Notes: a model not told the origin generated them from the letters alone. Shown: positions 6,967 to 15,806, numbered from the stretch's first letter. The stretch: 64,000 nucleotides of DNA from Candidatus Nitrosopumilus sp. (GCA_018263505.1 JAANXA010000028.1:1-64000), one strand, 5' to 3'. Numbers and translations: made by a program.

Positions 6967-7395
6967 ATGGTAAATAATCTAGAAGTTACAATTGATGTAA
7001 TTGTTCATGCAACTGAAGACATTTCAAAAATTTTTCATTCTTTTAATGAAGTTCTAGATATCAAAGAAGAAGAGTTTTCAATTAATGAAACTACAGGTCA
7101 TTTTGATAATCCAATAACTATTCTAAATGTGAAAATTATAAAAAAACAGGCTCAAAATTTTATTAAAAAACTTCTTGAGTTATTACCAAATGAGCAAATA
7201 AAGCAATTAGTCAAAGAGATAGAAGAAAGAACAGTAGATTCCAGATTCCATATGAGATTAGACAAGCAAGAGTTAATCAAAGGAAAACTTGAGGTACGAG
7301 AAAAAGATACAATAAAAATCAAAATTCATACTCCCATTTACAACAAAAAAGATACAGTCAAAAAATTTACAGAAATTTTTCAAACTGACAACTAG
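6967..7395 (+). CDS. COG1325-type RNA-binding protein (predicted exosome-associated)
   Basis: A 142-aa protein resembling the archaeal COG1325 family, predicted RNA-binding proteins linked to the exosome and ribosome biogenesis by gene context. Visible pieces are an N-terminal VTIDVIVHATEDISKI, a GHFDNPITILNVKI loop and the C-terminal KIKIHTPIYNKKDTVKKF. No catalytic residues are evident. It follows eS1 on the same strand. Confidence 0.65.
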   Translation: MVNNLEVTIDVIVHATEDISKIFHSFNEVLDIKEEEFSINETTGHFDNPITILNVKIIKKQAQNFIKKLLELLPNEQIKQLVKEIEERTVDSRFHMRLDKQELIKGKLEVREKDTIKIKIHTPIYNKKDTVKKFTEIFQTDN

Positions 7396-7396
7396 G

Positions 7397-7403
7397 TTAA
7401 ATA
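7397..7403 (+). promoter_or_regulatory. TATA-like box for the GC-rich small RNA
   Basis: ttaaata lies about 27 bases before the GC-rich element that starts at 7427 and just after the upstream stop codon, the expected spacing for a dedicated archaeal promoter. Confidence 0.45.
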
Positions 7404-7426
7404 GGAAAGATAGAAGAATTTCATTT

Positions 7427-7500
7427 GGGAATGAGGAAATAACAGCCGCTCCAGTCTGAGCTAACGCTTTGAAGACGCCGCGACGAACCGACCCCATTTT
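7427..7500 (+). ncRNA. Candidate small structured RNA (possibly C/D-box-like)
   Basis: A GC-rich block stands out in an AT-rich spacer with no ORF continuing through it. On the + strand it has its own TATA-like box 27 bases upstream and ends in a T-run (7496-7500). Possible box elements are atgagga (C-like, 7431-7437), ctga (D', 7456-7459), ttgaaga (C'-like, 7469-7475) and ccga (D-like, 7488-7491), with ggg/ccc ends able to pair. The boxes deviate from consensus, so identity as a C/D guide is uncertain; a hairpin gctc...gagc is also present. The opposite strand superficially resembles a tRNA D-arm. Confidence 0.5.
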
Positions 7501-7556
7501 TGAATTGAATAGTCATTTGTATGATAGAAAATTCATTTATCTTTCTATGGTATTAT

Positions 7557-7564
7557 TTTAAATA
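7557..7564 (+). promoter_or_regulatory. TATA-like box of the geranylgeranyl reductase gene
   Basis: tttaaata is centred about 25 bases before the GTG start at 7586, supporting that start and a leaderless transcript. Confidence 0.55.
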
Positions 7565-7585
7565 CGGATAGACAAACGTGATATC

Positions 7586-9049
7586 GTGGCAGATTATGAT
7601 GTTATAATTGCAGGGGGAGGTCTTGCAGGTACGATCACAGCACAATCAATTTCTCATTATTCAAATCAAAATCTCAAAATTTTGGTATTAGATAGAAATC
7701 CAGAAACACTACCAGGTAGAAAATCAATAGCAGGATGGGTTTGTGGAGATGCATGTTCAAAAGAAGCAGTAGATTTCATGTCTGATAGAATCAAAGTAAA
7801 TTGGACTAGACCAGAGATTGAACATGATGTTAAAGGAGTTATGGCATTTTCACCAGATAAAGAAACAGCAATTCCATTTGATGGTGATGGATTTATGTTA
7901 AATCGTACAAAATTACCAGAGATTCAAAATGAAAGATGTAAAAAAATGGGAATAGAATTTGAATTTGAAATAAATTTAACAGGTTTAATTTATGATGGTC
8001 AACAAGTAGTTGGAGTTCAAGGAGTAGATAATAAAACAAAACAACCTTTCAAAAAAACATCAAGACTTGTAATTGATGCAACAGGTGTAACCTCTCTTCT
8101 AAGAAACGGACTGCAAAACTCAACAAAAGTTGAAAAGAAAATCAACATAGAAGATTTAGAAATTACTGGAAGATACATAATGAATTTTGAAAAAGGTGAA
8201 AAAGATCTTTCAGAATTTGATCCAGACTATTGTATTATTCATTTAGATCAAGATATTGCTCCAGGGGGATATGGATGGGTATTTCCAAAAGGAGAAACTA
8301 AGGTGAATATTGGTTTGGGGGTTGAAAAATCATTTTTAGATAAGAGAAACAAAAGATTAGGGAAAAAAGATAATGTTGAATCATTAATGAAAGAATATCT
8401 AAATAGAAATACAGCTATTAAAAATGCAAAACTTTCCCAAGATCCTGCAGATTTAAAAGGAAATAACAATTCTGGAATTTTCCAAGTTTCGGTTAGAAGA
8501 CAAAATGATTGTATGGTATCTGGAGGATATATGATGATTGGAGATTCTGCATGGATGCCAAAACCAATCGATGCAGGTGGAATCGGACCAGCATTAATTG
8601 CAGGAACCATTTTGGGAAACAATGTAGCTCAAGCATTAGAAGCAAATGATATATCTGAAGCTGGATTATGGCAATACAATTTAGACTATATCAAAGAATA
8701 CGGATACAAAACTGCAGGCCTTGAACTTTTTAGAAGACTAGTACAACAAATGACAAATGATCAAATCAGTTATGGTATGAAACACTTTTTGGGAAATATG
8801 GATGTTGAGGCAATCAGTAAAGGAGAACACCCAGACTTTTCAGGATTAGGAAAAGTTGGTATGATAATTAGAGGGGTGCTAAATCAAACAGTTGCAAAGG
8901 GACTAAAGTACACATCTACTGAAAATCAATGGTTGGTTGAACATTACAATAATTATCCAAAAGAGCCTTCAGGATTTGATAATTGGAATAAAGCATTACA
9001 TCAAAGATTAGATGAAGCATTTGCAAAAATTGAAGTCTTTAACAATTAG
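7586..9049 (+). CDS. Geranylgeranyl reductase-family FAD enzyme
   Basis: A 487-aa flavoprotein that probably saturates the isoprenoid chains of archaeal lipids or quinones. The N-terminal dinucleotide-binding motif VIIAGGGLAGTITAQ is at residues 5-19; SIAGWVCGDACSKEA is in the substrate/FAD region; GYGWVFPKGETKVNIGLG carries the family W-x-FPK signature; and IGDSAWMPKPIDAGGIGPAL is the second FAD motif. The GTG start is fixed by the TATA box. Thaumarchaea carry several paralogues, so the exact substrate is uncertain. Confidence 0.88.
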   Translation: MADYDVIIAGGGLAGTITAQSISHYSNQNLKILVLDRNPETLPGRKSIAGWVCGDACSKEAVDFMSDRIKVNWTRPEIEHDVKGVMAFSPDKETAIPFDGDGFMLNRTKLPEIQNERCKKMGIEFEFEINLTGLIYDGQQVVGVQGVDNKTKQPFKKTSRLVIDATGVTSLLRNGLQNSTKVEKKINIEDLEITGRYIMNFEKGEKDLSEFDPDYCIIHLDQDIAPGGYGWVFPKGETKVNIGLGVEKSFLDKRNKRLGKKDNVESLMKEYLNRNTAIKNAKLSQDPADLKGNNNSGIFQVSVRRQNDCMVSGGYMMIGDSAWMPKPIDAGGIGPALIAGTILGNNVAQALEANDISEAGLWQYNLDYIKEYGYKTAGLELFRRLVQQMTNDQISYGMKHFLGNMDVEAISKGEHPDFSGLGKVGMIIRGVLNQTVAKGLKYTSTENQWLVEHYNNYPKEPSGFDNWNKALHQRLDEAFAKIEVFNN

Positions 9050-9089
9050 ATCTAATAATTAATATCATTAGAATTTACAGAATCATACA

Positions 9090-9881
9090 TTGAAAAATCA
9101 ATACATTGATTGGAATAATTCTATTCAAATTCTGAATAAAGCATACGAAGCAGGTCTCTTTGTGCTCATTATTGGACCAAAAGGTACAGGAAAGACGTCC
9201 CTGGTAAGGGATTTTGCAAAAAACAAGGGTTTAGATTTAGAATCAATCAATTTTAGTCTCAGAACAAGAGAAAGTCATCTTGTTGGAACGAAAACTCTGG
9301 TTGATGGAACTGTAAAATTTGATGAAGGGTTACTGATAAAATCAATGAAAGAAGGTACAATGCTTTACTTGGATGAGATAAACTCTGCAGAAGCAGATGT
9401 ATTACTTAGATTAGATGAAGCATTAGACGATAGACGACAAATTGTTCTAAAAGAGTCAACAGGAGAAGTAATCAAAGCAAAAGAGAATTGGTTTGTTGTT
9501 GCAACAATAAATCCATTAACACATTCTGGAACAAAAGAACTTCCACCACAAATTCTAAGTAGATTTCCAGTTAGAATTAGATTAGAATATCCACCAGCTG
9601 ATGTGGAGTTAGAAATTATTAAAAAATATGTTTCAGGGGAATACGAGTCAGAAATTATTCAAGCTATTAAACTAGCAAACACATTAAGACAAGCTGCTGC
9701 AGTAGAAGAATTATTTTATTCTCCAAGTTTAAGAGAAACAATTGCATTTGGAAAATTGTTAGATAAAGGAATGTCTTCAAAAAATGCAGCTGATTTTGTT
9801 TTCGGGAATGTATACATGCAATGGGGAGACATAGAATTTCAAAAAGTAAATGACATAATAACATCGATGTTTGGAAATTAA
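9090..9881 (+). CDS. MoxR-family AAA+ ATPase
   Basis: A 263-aa AAA+ ATPase of the MoxR/CbbQ/NorQ type. Walker A GPKGTGKT is at residues 29-36, Walker B MLYLDEIN at 91-98, sensor 1 in VVATINPLTHSG, and an arginine-finger-like SRFPVRI follows. Such ATPases act with a von Willebrand A partner to insert metal cofactors into, or remodel, target enzymes. The VWA partner follows after the stop with no gap. The start appears to be TTG at 9090. Confidence 0.88.
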   Translation: MKNQYIDWNNSIQILNKAYEAGLFVLIIGPKGTGKTSLVRDFAKNKGLDLESINFSLRTRESHLVGTKTLVDGTVKFDEGLLIKSMKEGTMLYLDEINSAEADVLLRLDEALDDRRQIVLKESTGEVIKAKENWFVVATINPLTHSGTKELPPQILSRFPVRIRLEYPPADVELEIIKKYVSGEYESEIIQAIKLANTLRQAAAVEELFYSPSLRETIAFGKLLDKGMSSKNAADFVFGNVYMQWGDIEFQKVNDIITSMFGN

Positions 9882-11444
9882 ATGCAGACAGTAAAACTTC
9901 AAAATGAATCATTAGTAGAGATTGCAACATTTCTTGTTAGGAGATGGTCTGAAAAAAATAATATCATAATTGAAATTTCAGATAAAGTTGAAACAAAAAC
10001 TAGATTAAAAGAACACAAAGTGATTCTAACCCCATTAGAGAAAAGAATAGGGAATGATTTTCAGAGGTATAGACAATTTCGAACTTCATTATGGTATGAA
10101 GCAATGAGGATAAAACATTGTAAAAAAATTCTAAGTAATGATCATGCATTTGGATTTATTCTAAATACAATGGAAACACAGAGAGTTGAAGAATTAGGAA
10201 GAAAGATTTGGAGAGGTATGAGTGAAGAAATAATTTTTAATCACACTTTCATGCTCATATCTAGACCTCAATTACATACAGTTTATGGTAAAGCAAGGAT
10301 TGTTGAAGCATTTTATCAATATTTTATGTTTGGAGCAATAAAAGGTGAAATTCAATCAAGTAATTTTGAGAAAATAAAAAAAGCAACAAAAATTGCAAAA
10401 TACAATATCAATAAAGCAATAAATGAAAATCTCGAAACAGAATGGCTTGAAAAAAAAGTCACAGAAATAATAAAAACTTTAGAAATTGATTCGCTTTTAA
10501 CAATTCCAATATCATTGCCATTTATGAAAGCAGGAATGCCATTATCTGAAGAAGAAATATTGAAAGTGTTAAAAGTTATTTCTAAAAATAAAGAAGGCGA
10601 ACATGGTACCGTAGATCCTTCTGCAGTATTACGTGGCGATGACATCTATGATGAATACAAACTGTTGCTTGAAGAATTTAAAAAAACAGAAAACAAAGGA
10701 TTGATTCCAGAAGCTGTTGGGATTCAAACGCCATCCACAAGAAATGTGGATGAAACTACAATTTATGATATGAATTTGATTAATGGATTGAAAACAAAAT
10801 TCAAAGAATGGAAGTCAGGGTGGAAAGAACAACATCTAAAATCAGGAGATGAATTTGATGAAGAAAATTACATTGAAGGAAATGAGCCATTTTTCATAGA
10901 TATAAAAAAATCAATTAAAACAAAAATTGTTATTTTATTAGATCATTCATCAAGTATTGCATCAGATGCAATAGAATACAAAAAAGCTACACTTGCACTT
11001 TGTGAAGTTTTAGCATTCTTAAAAGTAAAATTTGCAGTATATGCATTTAGTACACAAGATAGATCAATGGTGTGTTGGTCAATTAAACCAGAAAATATCA
11101 AATGGAACAATATTACTGCAAAACGTTTAGCACAAGTAATTGCTAATGGCTCAACTCCTTTAGCAGAAGTATATGATAAGATGTTCCCAATTTTACAGTC
11201 AAAAAGACCAGATATTTTTTTGACATTAACAGATGGTGAGCCATCGGATCCAAATGCAGTTAGAAATATGACAAAATCACTCAAAGGATTAGGCATAAGT
11301 ATGGTAGCCATGGGTCTTGGCTCTAACACTGTAAGAGCCATTACAATTGCAAATAATCTTAGACACTTAGGATATGAGAAAACAATGTCAGTTAGTAGAC
11401 TAAAAGATATTCCAAGTAAAGTAATCGGAATTTTAGATGTGTAA
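9882..11444 (+). CDS. VWA-domain partner of the MoxR ATPase (NorD/CbbO-like)
   Basis: A 520-aa protein with a C-terminal von Willebrand A domain. The MIDAS motif is DHSSS at residues 354-358, with later NGSTPLAEVY and LTDGEPSDP completing the metal site. The N-terminal two-thirds is a helical region typical of NorD/CbbO/CobT-like partners. Directly abutting the MoxR gene, it should form a chaperone pair that activates a metalloenzyme. The target is not encoded beside it; copper or iron enzymes of ammonia oxidation are attractive guesses only. Confidence 0.83.
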   Translation: MQTVKLQNESLVEIATFLVRRWSEKNNIIIEISDKVETKTRLKEHKVILTPLEKRIGNDFQRYRQFRTSLWYEAMRIKHCKKILSNDHAFGFILNTMETQRVEELGRKIWRGMSEEIIFNHTFMLISRPQLHTVYGKARIVEAFYQYFMFGAIKGEIQSSNFEKIKKATKIAKYNINKAINENLETEWLEKKVTEIIKTLEIDSLLTIPISLPFMKAGMPLSEEEILKVLKVISKNKEGEHGTVDPSAVLRGDDIYDEYKLLLEEFKKTENKGLIPEAVGIQTPSTRNVDETTIYDMNLINGLKTKFKEWKSGWKEQHLKSGDEFDEENYIEGNEPFFIDIKKSIKTKIVILLDHSSSIASDAIEYKKATLALCEVLAFLKVKFAVYAFSTQDRSMVCWSIKPENIKWNNITAKRLAQVIANGSTPLAEVYDKMFPILQSKRPDIFLTLTDGEPSDPNAVRNMTKSLKGLGISMVAMGLGSNTVRAITIANNLRHLGYEKTMSVSRLKDIPSKVIGILDV

Positions 11445-11521
11445 AATTTGAAAATAAAAATTGAGAAAAAATTATCAGTATCTAATAGGTATATTACATA
11501 TTAGAATTTTAGAAATAGAAG

Positions 11522-13063
11522 ATGGAAGAAAGTAGTATAGATAAAATACTTTTAGATAAATTTGAACAAGAAATATGGAGTAAAATTCCTCACATTGAGA
11601 ATTCAAAAATTGTCAATCCTACACCGTTAATTGATCTTACTGAAGATTTGAAAGAATGTGCAAAAACTATTTACAAATTAGATCTAGATGATAAAAATTT
11701 GAAAATTTATGGGAAATTTGATTCAACACTTTTGAGTGGTTCAATTAAAGTAAGAGCAGCAGCCCATATCATTCATAATGCAATTACCTCAGGAAAATTA
11801 AAAAGTGAACAAACAGTTATTGAAGCTACTTCGGGAAATTTTGGAATAGCCTTAGGTCAATTATCTAAACTTGGAATAAATGTTGTAGCACTTGTATCAA
11901 GAAAATTACAAGAGGGAGTTTTCAAAGAACTTAGAAATGAAAATATCAGGATTATGGATTTGGATATGGATATTTGTCCAGCACCAGGAATGGAAAATAA
12001 AGCAAACGAATTAGCTGCAAAAGCTACTGCAGGTAATGTGAGATCACAATTAGCAGAGATTGGGTTTGATCCTGAAATTTTTGATAAAAATAGTGAAGAA
12101 ATTGAAGGGTTATTAGCTAAACAAGATATTATTAATTTGGCAAGAGTTCTTGCAAGAATTTATGATTTGTTCTGTCCAAAACAATATGATAATGAATTAA
12201 ACATGGAAATTCATAGAACAGTTACAGCTCCTGAAATTGATCAACAATTACATGAAAATGAAGATAATTTAGAAAATTATCAAATGATTTGTTCATTTGG
12301 TACTGGCGGTACCTCGGGAGGATTAAGTCAGTATATGATTGAAAAATACTCTAAAAAAGCAATTAATGTTGTATTTCCACCTGCAGGCCAAGATGTGGCT
12401 GGAATTCGAACAAAAGCCAAAGCATCAGGTTTAAAATTATACAAACCAGAAACATTTGCTGAAGAATATGAAATAGATTTTGAAAAGGTGAAATTACTTT
12501 TCAAGTTTTTTGTAGACAAAGGTCATGATATAGGAGAAAGTACTGCTTTGGAATTGTATGCAGCAATGCAAATGGCAAATCTGAAAAAGGCAGAAAAATT
12601 TGTAGTGATTGTTGCTGATGGAATAGAAAAGTACAGAAAGAATTTTAAACAGATATCAGAAAATCAAGTCTCTATGAATATTTCTCTTGAAGATGCAGCA
12701 TCAAAGGCAGAAGAATATGACAAAATTATTTGGGTTCATACACAATACACTCCACGTGAAGAAGGAATAGAAATGATTGCCAAATCACTAGGAGTGGATA
12801 AATCAAAAATTTCCATCCCTAAAGCTAAAGTTATCAGTGATTTACTTACAACACAACAAATTCCAGAAGAACTCAACGAAGAGCTAAATGGAACAAAAGG
12901 AAAATCGTTACTAATATGCATGGCAGGAAATACTTCTTTAATGACATCACAAGTGTTGGCTAGTAAGGGAATTGTTACTCAGAGTTTGAATGGAGGTATA
13001 ACTAATTTACCTGAAGGAAGTGGAAAGAGTCCTGGCGAATATATTCAGATAGCTAAAGAATAA
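11522..13063 (+). CDS. PLP-dependent cysteine/threonine synthase-like enzyme fused to a rhodanese-like domain
   Basis: A 513-aa protein. Residues about 30-380 are fold-type II PLP enzyme: Schiff-base lysine K76 in SGSIKVRAA, substrate loop EATSGNFGIALG and phosphate-binding GTGGTSGG near 260. Long insertions separate these from ordinary cysteine synthase. The last 120 residues resemble a rhodanese, with candidate catalytic C466 in LLICMAGNTSLMTSQVL. Fusion of a beta-replacing PLP enzyme to a sulfur-carrying domain suggests use or production of persulfide sulfur, or synthesis of an unusual amino acid. Function is inferred; the two-domain layout is seen. Confidence 0.75.
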   Translation: MEESSIDKILLDKFEQEIWSKIPHIENSKIVNPTPLIDLTEDLKECAKTIYKLDLDDKNLKIYGKFDSTLLSGSIKVRAAAHIIHNAITSGKLKSEQTVIEATSGNFGIALGQLSKLGINVVALVSRKLQEGVFKELRNENIRIMDLDMDICPAPGMENKANELAAKATAGNVRSQLAEIGFDPEIFDKNSEEIEGLLAKQDIINLARVLARIYDLFCPKQYDNELNMEIHRTVTAPEIDQQLHENEDNLENYQMICSFGTGGTSGGLSQYMIEKYSKKAINVVFPPAGQDVAGIRTKAKASGLKLYKPETFAEEYEIDFEKVKLLFKFFVDKGHDIGESTALELYAAMQMANLKKAEKFVVIVADGIEKYRKNFKQISENQVSMNISLEDAASKAEEYDKIIWVHTQYTPREEGIEMIAKSLGVDKSKISIPKAKVISDLLTTQQIPEELNEELNGTKGKSLLICMAGNTSLMTSQVLASKGIVTQSLNGGITNLPEGSGKSPGEYIQIAKE

Positions 13064-13067
13064 AATT

Positions 13068-13523
13068 TTGAAGTGTTTATCAGTTTCTCAACCGTTTGCA
13101 AATTTAATAATTTCAGGAAAAAAAAATATAGAATTAAGGAATTGGAATACTAATTTTCGAGGAGAGTTTTTGATTCATGCTCCGATAAAAATTAGAGCAG
13201 AAGATTGTAAAAGATTGAAAATAAATGAGAAATTAATTACAGGTGCAATAATTGGAAAAATAGAACTGTACCAAGTAAAGAAATACAATTCAGATAAAGA
13301 GATTAAAAAAGATCAGAAATTCCATATGTCTTCAAAAAAATTCAGTGGAAAAACTTTTGGTTTTTTATTAAAAAATCCTAAATCATTAAGAATTCCAATC
13401 CCATGGAAAGGGCAATTAGGTTTCTTTGATGTAGATTTGCCTAAAACAAATTTCAAAAATAAAGAAATTGTGACAGAAATTATTGATGAGGAATACAGGT
13501 ATCAGTGGATTAGCAGACATTGA
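13068..13523 (+). CDS. ASCH/PUA-like domain protein
   Basis: A 151-aa protein beginning KCLSVSQPFANLIISGKKNIELRNWN, the characteristic ASCH opening with the G-x-K-x-x-E-x-R pattern, then FLIHAPIKI and IIGKIELYQV. ASCH domains have a PUA-like RNA-binding fold and are found in RNA-related proteins; some act as nucleoside amidohydrolases. TTG at 13068 is the only start near the conserved N-terminus, 4 bases after the PLP-rhodanese gene stop, so the two are probably cotranscribed. Confidence 0.8.
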   Translation: MKCLSVSQPFANLIISGKKNIELRNWNTNFRGEFLIHAPIKIRAEDCKRLKINEKLITGAIIGKIELYQVKKYNSDKEIKKDQKFHMSSKKFSGKTFGFLLKNPKSLRIPIPWKGQLGFFDVDLPKTNFKNKEIVTEIIDEEYRYQWISRH

Positions 13524-13555
13524 TTTTGTTGAAAAGTTTCATAAAAATTGACTAG

Positions 13556-13566
13556 TATATATAAAG
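13556..13566 (+). promoter_or_regulatory. Strong TATA box of the first TBP gene
   Basis: tatatataaag is centred about 27 bases before the ATG at 13588. An actagt hexamer overlaps its upstream edge (13551-13556). Confidence 0.6.
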
Positions 13567-13587
13567 GGCTATTTAAAGTCCCTCGTT

Positions 13588-14148
13588 ATGCCTCAAACAA
13601 AGCCTATTGTCAGTGTTGAAAATGTTGTTGCATCAGCATCAGTAGACCAAAAAATTGATCTTAATGATATTACTGAAAAATTTCCCGATACAGAGTATCA
13701 TCCTGAACAATTTCCAGGATTAGTATTCAGATTAAAAAGTCCTAGAACTGCAACATTAATTTTTAGAACAGGTAAAATGGTATGTACGGGTGCAAAATCT
13801 GAAGAGATGGCAATCAAAGCTGTAAACACAGTTGTTCAAAAATTAAGAAAGGGCAAAATCAAAATAAAAAAAGATGCTGTAATTACAGTTCAAAATATTG
13901 TAGCAGCAATTAATTTGGGAGGAAAAATCCACTTGGAAAAAGCTGCACGAACTTTACCTAGAAGCATGTATGAGCCTGAACAATTTCCAGGACTTATTCA
14001 TAGAATGCTTGATCCAAAAACTGTAATTCTATTATTTGCATCAGGGAAATTAGTTTGTACAGGTGCCAAAAAAGAATCAGATGTTTATCGTTCTGTTCAT
14101 AATTTGCATTCAGTATTAGAAGAAAAAGATCTAATGATTTATGAATAA
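13588..14148 (+). CDS. tbp: TATA-box-binding protein, copy 1
   Basis: A 186-aa archaeal TBP with two direct-repeat halves: VSVENVVASASVD...FPGLVFRLKSPRTATLIFRTGKMVCTGAKS and VTVQNIVAAINLG...FPGLIHRMLDPKTVILLFASGKLVCTGAKK. It recruits TFB and RNA polymerase to promoters. A second, closely similar TBP lies 4 kb away on the opposite strand. It has its own strong TATA-like promoter. Confidence 0.97.
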   Translation: MPQTKPIVSVENVVASASVDQKIDLNDITEKFPDTEYHPEQFPGLVFRLKSPRTATLIFRTGKMVCTGAKSEEMAIKAVNTVVQKLRKGKIKIKKDAVITVQNIVAAINLGGKIHLEKAARTLPRSMYEPEQFPGLIHRMLDPKTVILLFASGKLVCTGAKKESDVYRSVHNLHSVLEEKDLMIYE

Positions 14149-14170
14149 TTTTTAATTTTCAAATTAAAAA

Positions 14171-14392
14171 TTGACTACAGATATTTATGAAAAAGAAAAG
14201 AAATTACTAACTCCTGAAAGAGGATTTGATTTGGTAGGAATCGACTATTTTTCGGATTCAGAAAATCAATTGTATTTAGTTGAGCATTTTGAAATGTATC
14301 AAGATGCTTTAAATGCAAAAAAAGATAGAAAAAATCCAGAAGAATATTTTGTTTTATACAAAGGAACAAATGGCGAATTATTCTGTAGATAA
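14171..14392 (+). CDS. Small hypothetical protein
   Basis: A 73-aa acidic protein of unknown function beginning TTDIYEKEKKLLTPERGFDLVG and ending YKGTNGELFCR. The start is TTG at 14171. It follows tbp by 22 bases on the same strand, so it may be cotranscribed. The segment DIYEKEKKLL resembles IYEKEKILES in the next protein, hinting at a shared motif. No domain recognised. Confidence 0.55.
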   Translation: MTTDIYEKEKKLLTPERGFDLVGIDYFSDSENQLYLVEHFEMYQDALNAKKDRKNPEEYFVLYKGTNGELFCR

Positions 14393-14459
14393 GAAAAAAT
14401 ATAGAACTTTACAAAATTTTACAAACTTGCTTATCATCAGGTTTTAGATTCAAGAATTT

Positions 14460-15044
14460 ATGGAAAATGAAACAAGTGATTTAATCGATACAATTTATGA
14501 AAAAGAAAAAATTTTAGAAAGTGAACAAAAATCAAATCAGGTAATTCGAAAAAGCCCTAAAGCAAAATATCAAATTTTTGATGAATCAGAATTTACTCGT
14601 GGAAGGGAAGTTTTAGGAGATTTAATCGTACACGGAATGATAGCATCAGGTGGTACAGATATTGATTGGTTAGTTGAGCATAAAGGTGGTTTTGTAATTT
14701 TAGAATTCAAAGGATTTCACAATGATAAGATCAACATTCCCAAAGGACAAATAATTGCATACGAAAAATTACATGAAAAATTAAACAAAGCAACAAAATG
14801 CTATCTTTACGTAGTGGGATGTGATGATATTGATTTTTCAAATCCAGATTCTACTGTGTGGATTTTTGAAATGACTCAATGGAGAACAGGGGCAATACCA
14901 AAGAATACAAGTGATATTTATGGTGATGATTTAGGAAAACAAAACAAATTCATAGTTTATCGTGAATTTATGGAAGAGATTAGTATTGAGGAGTTAAGAA
15001 ATTTGGTTGATTCCCATTGGAAAGAATTTGAAAAAATTATGTAG
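14460..15044 (+). CDS. Putative PD-(D/E)XK-fold nuclease-like protein
   Basis: A 194-aa protein I cannot name. Residues 65-105 read like a PD-(D/E)XK core: D69 in GGTDIDWLVE, then E82 and K84 in VILEFKGF, followed by Q97 in KGQIIAYEKL. This D...ExK...Q spacing is typical of restriction- and repair-type nucleases. It is a lone gene without methylase or transposase, favouring a housekeeping or repair role over restriction. The 3' end overlaps the convergent gene by 8 bases. Confidence 0.55.
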   Translation: MENETSDLIDTIYEKEKILESEQKSNQVIRKSPKAKYQIFDESEFTRGREVLGDLIVHGMIASGGTDIDWLVEHKGGFVILEFKGFHNDKINIPKGQIIAYEKLHEKLNKATKCYLYVVGCDDIDFSNPDSTVWIFEMTQWRTGAIPKNTSDIYGDDLGKQNKFIVYREFMEEISIEELRNLVDSHWKEFEKIM

Positions 15045-15720
15045 TAAAAGAAAATGAGTTAGATGTTGTTTCTGCACCATTATCAACTTTAATTGTATAG
15101 GTTCCAGAATTTTCCCATCCAGGGCCACCAGCTATTGCTAAAGTGGAAAAGGTACCATTGTCTTTTAGAGATAATTGTTCTGCCCAAACAATCTCATTAT
15201 TTTGATTCTCGATTGATAAATTTACAGAGCCTGGAACATTAGAAATTCCATTTATTGCAATCAGATCTTTTTTATGATAAGATGAAAGATCAGTTTGAAT
15301 AGAAAGAGAAGTTGAGACAACAGGTGTTGTTACATTTGAAGGTACATCAGATACTCCATTAAATGAAACTGTAGCTACAATAATTATTGCCAAAATAACA
15401 CCACCCAATCCTAAAAACATTTTTGAATTTTTTGATTGAGTTTTTGATGAAGAATATTGAAATGATTGAGTTTTTGAAACAGATTGAGTTTGAGGCATTA
15501 TAACATCTGGAATCACAGGTTTTTCCTCAACTTGTAGAGGTAAAACAGATTCTGGTTTTTTTCTCAAATGTTTTTCTACTAATTTTTTTACATAATTTCT
15601 CTCATAATTACTGATAACTTCATCATTTTGACATGCTCTAAGAATTTGTTTTAGAATTCGATCATCCTCAAAATCCTTGTCTAATAGAGCTTTTACATCA
15701 TCAATTAATGGATCAGTCAT
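15037..15720 (-). CDS. Single-pass membrane protein with extracytoplasmic beta domain
   Basis: A 227-aa protein of unknown function. The N-terminal about 60 residues are helical and cytoplasmic (TDPLIDDVKALLDKDFEDDR), then a Ser/Gln-rich linker, one membrane helix at about 100-120 (MFLGLGGVILAIIIVATVSF), and a C-terminal Ig-like domain (SVNLSIENQNNEIVWAEQLS...GTYTIKVDNG) like those of archaeal surface proteins. I use the ATG at 15720 because a TATA-like box (15741-15748) is 25 bases upstream. Confidence 0.7.
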   Translation of the reverse strand: MTDPLIDDVKALLDKDFEDDRILKQILRACQNDEVISNYERNYVKKLVEKHLRKKPESVLPLQVEEKPVIPDVIMPQTQSVSKTQSFQYSSSKTQSKNSKMFLGLGGVILAIIIVATVSFNGVSDVPSNVTTPVVSTSLSIQTDLSSYHKKDLIAINGISNVPGSVNLSIENQNNEIVWAEQLSLKDNGTFSTLAIAGGPGWENSGTYTIKVDNGAETTSNSFSFTT

Positions 15721-15740
15721 GAATATCTTTTCCAACATGA

Positions 15741-15748
15741 TTATTTAT
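15741..15748 (-). promoter_or_regulatory. TATA-like box of the Ig-like membrane protein gene
   Basis: Reverse strand reads ATAAATAA, centred 25 bases before the ATG at 15720. Confidence 0.45.
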
Positions 15749-15806
15749 GAATACCTTGTTTAAGATTACGGAGAATTTCTAATTTTAAGAATAAAAATGA
15801 GATAAA

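Noticed and set aside
7437-7475. Reverse-strand tRNA D-arm look-alike (TTAGCTCAGACTGGAGC)
   Set aside because: No matching acceptor, anticodon stem or T-arm could be folded, even in permuted order; the + strand RNA with promoter fits better.
8248-8622. 124-aa minus-strand ORF inside the geranylgeranyl reductase gene
   Set aside because: Antisense shadow of a well-supported enzyme gene.
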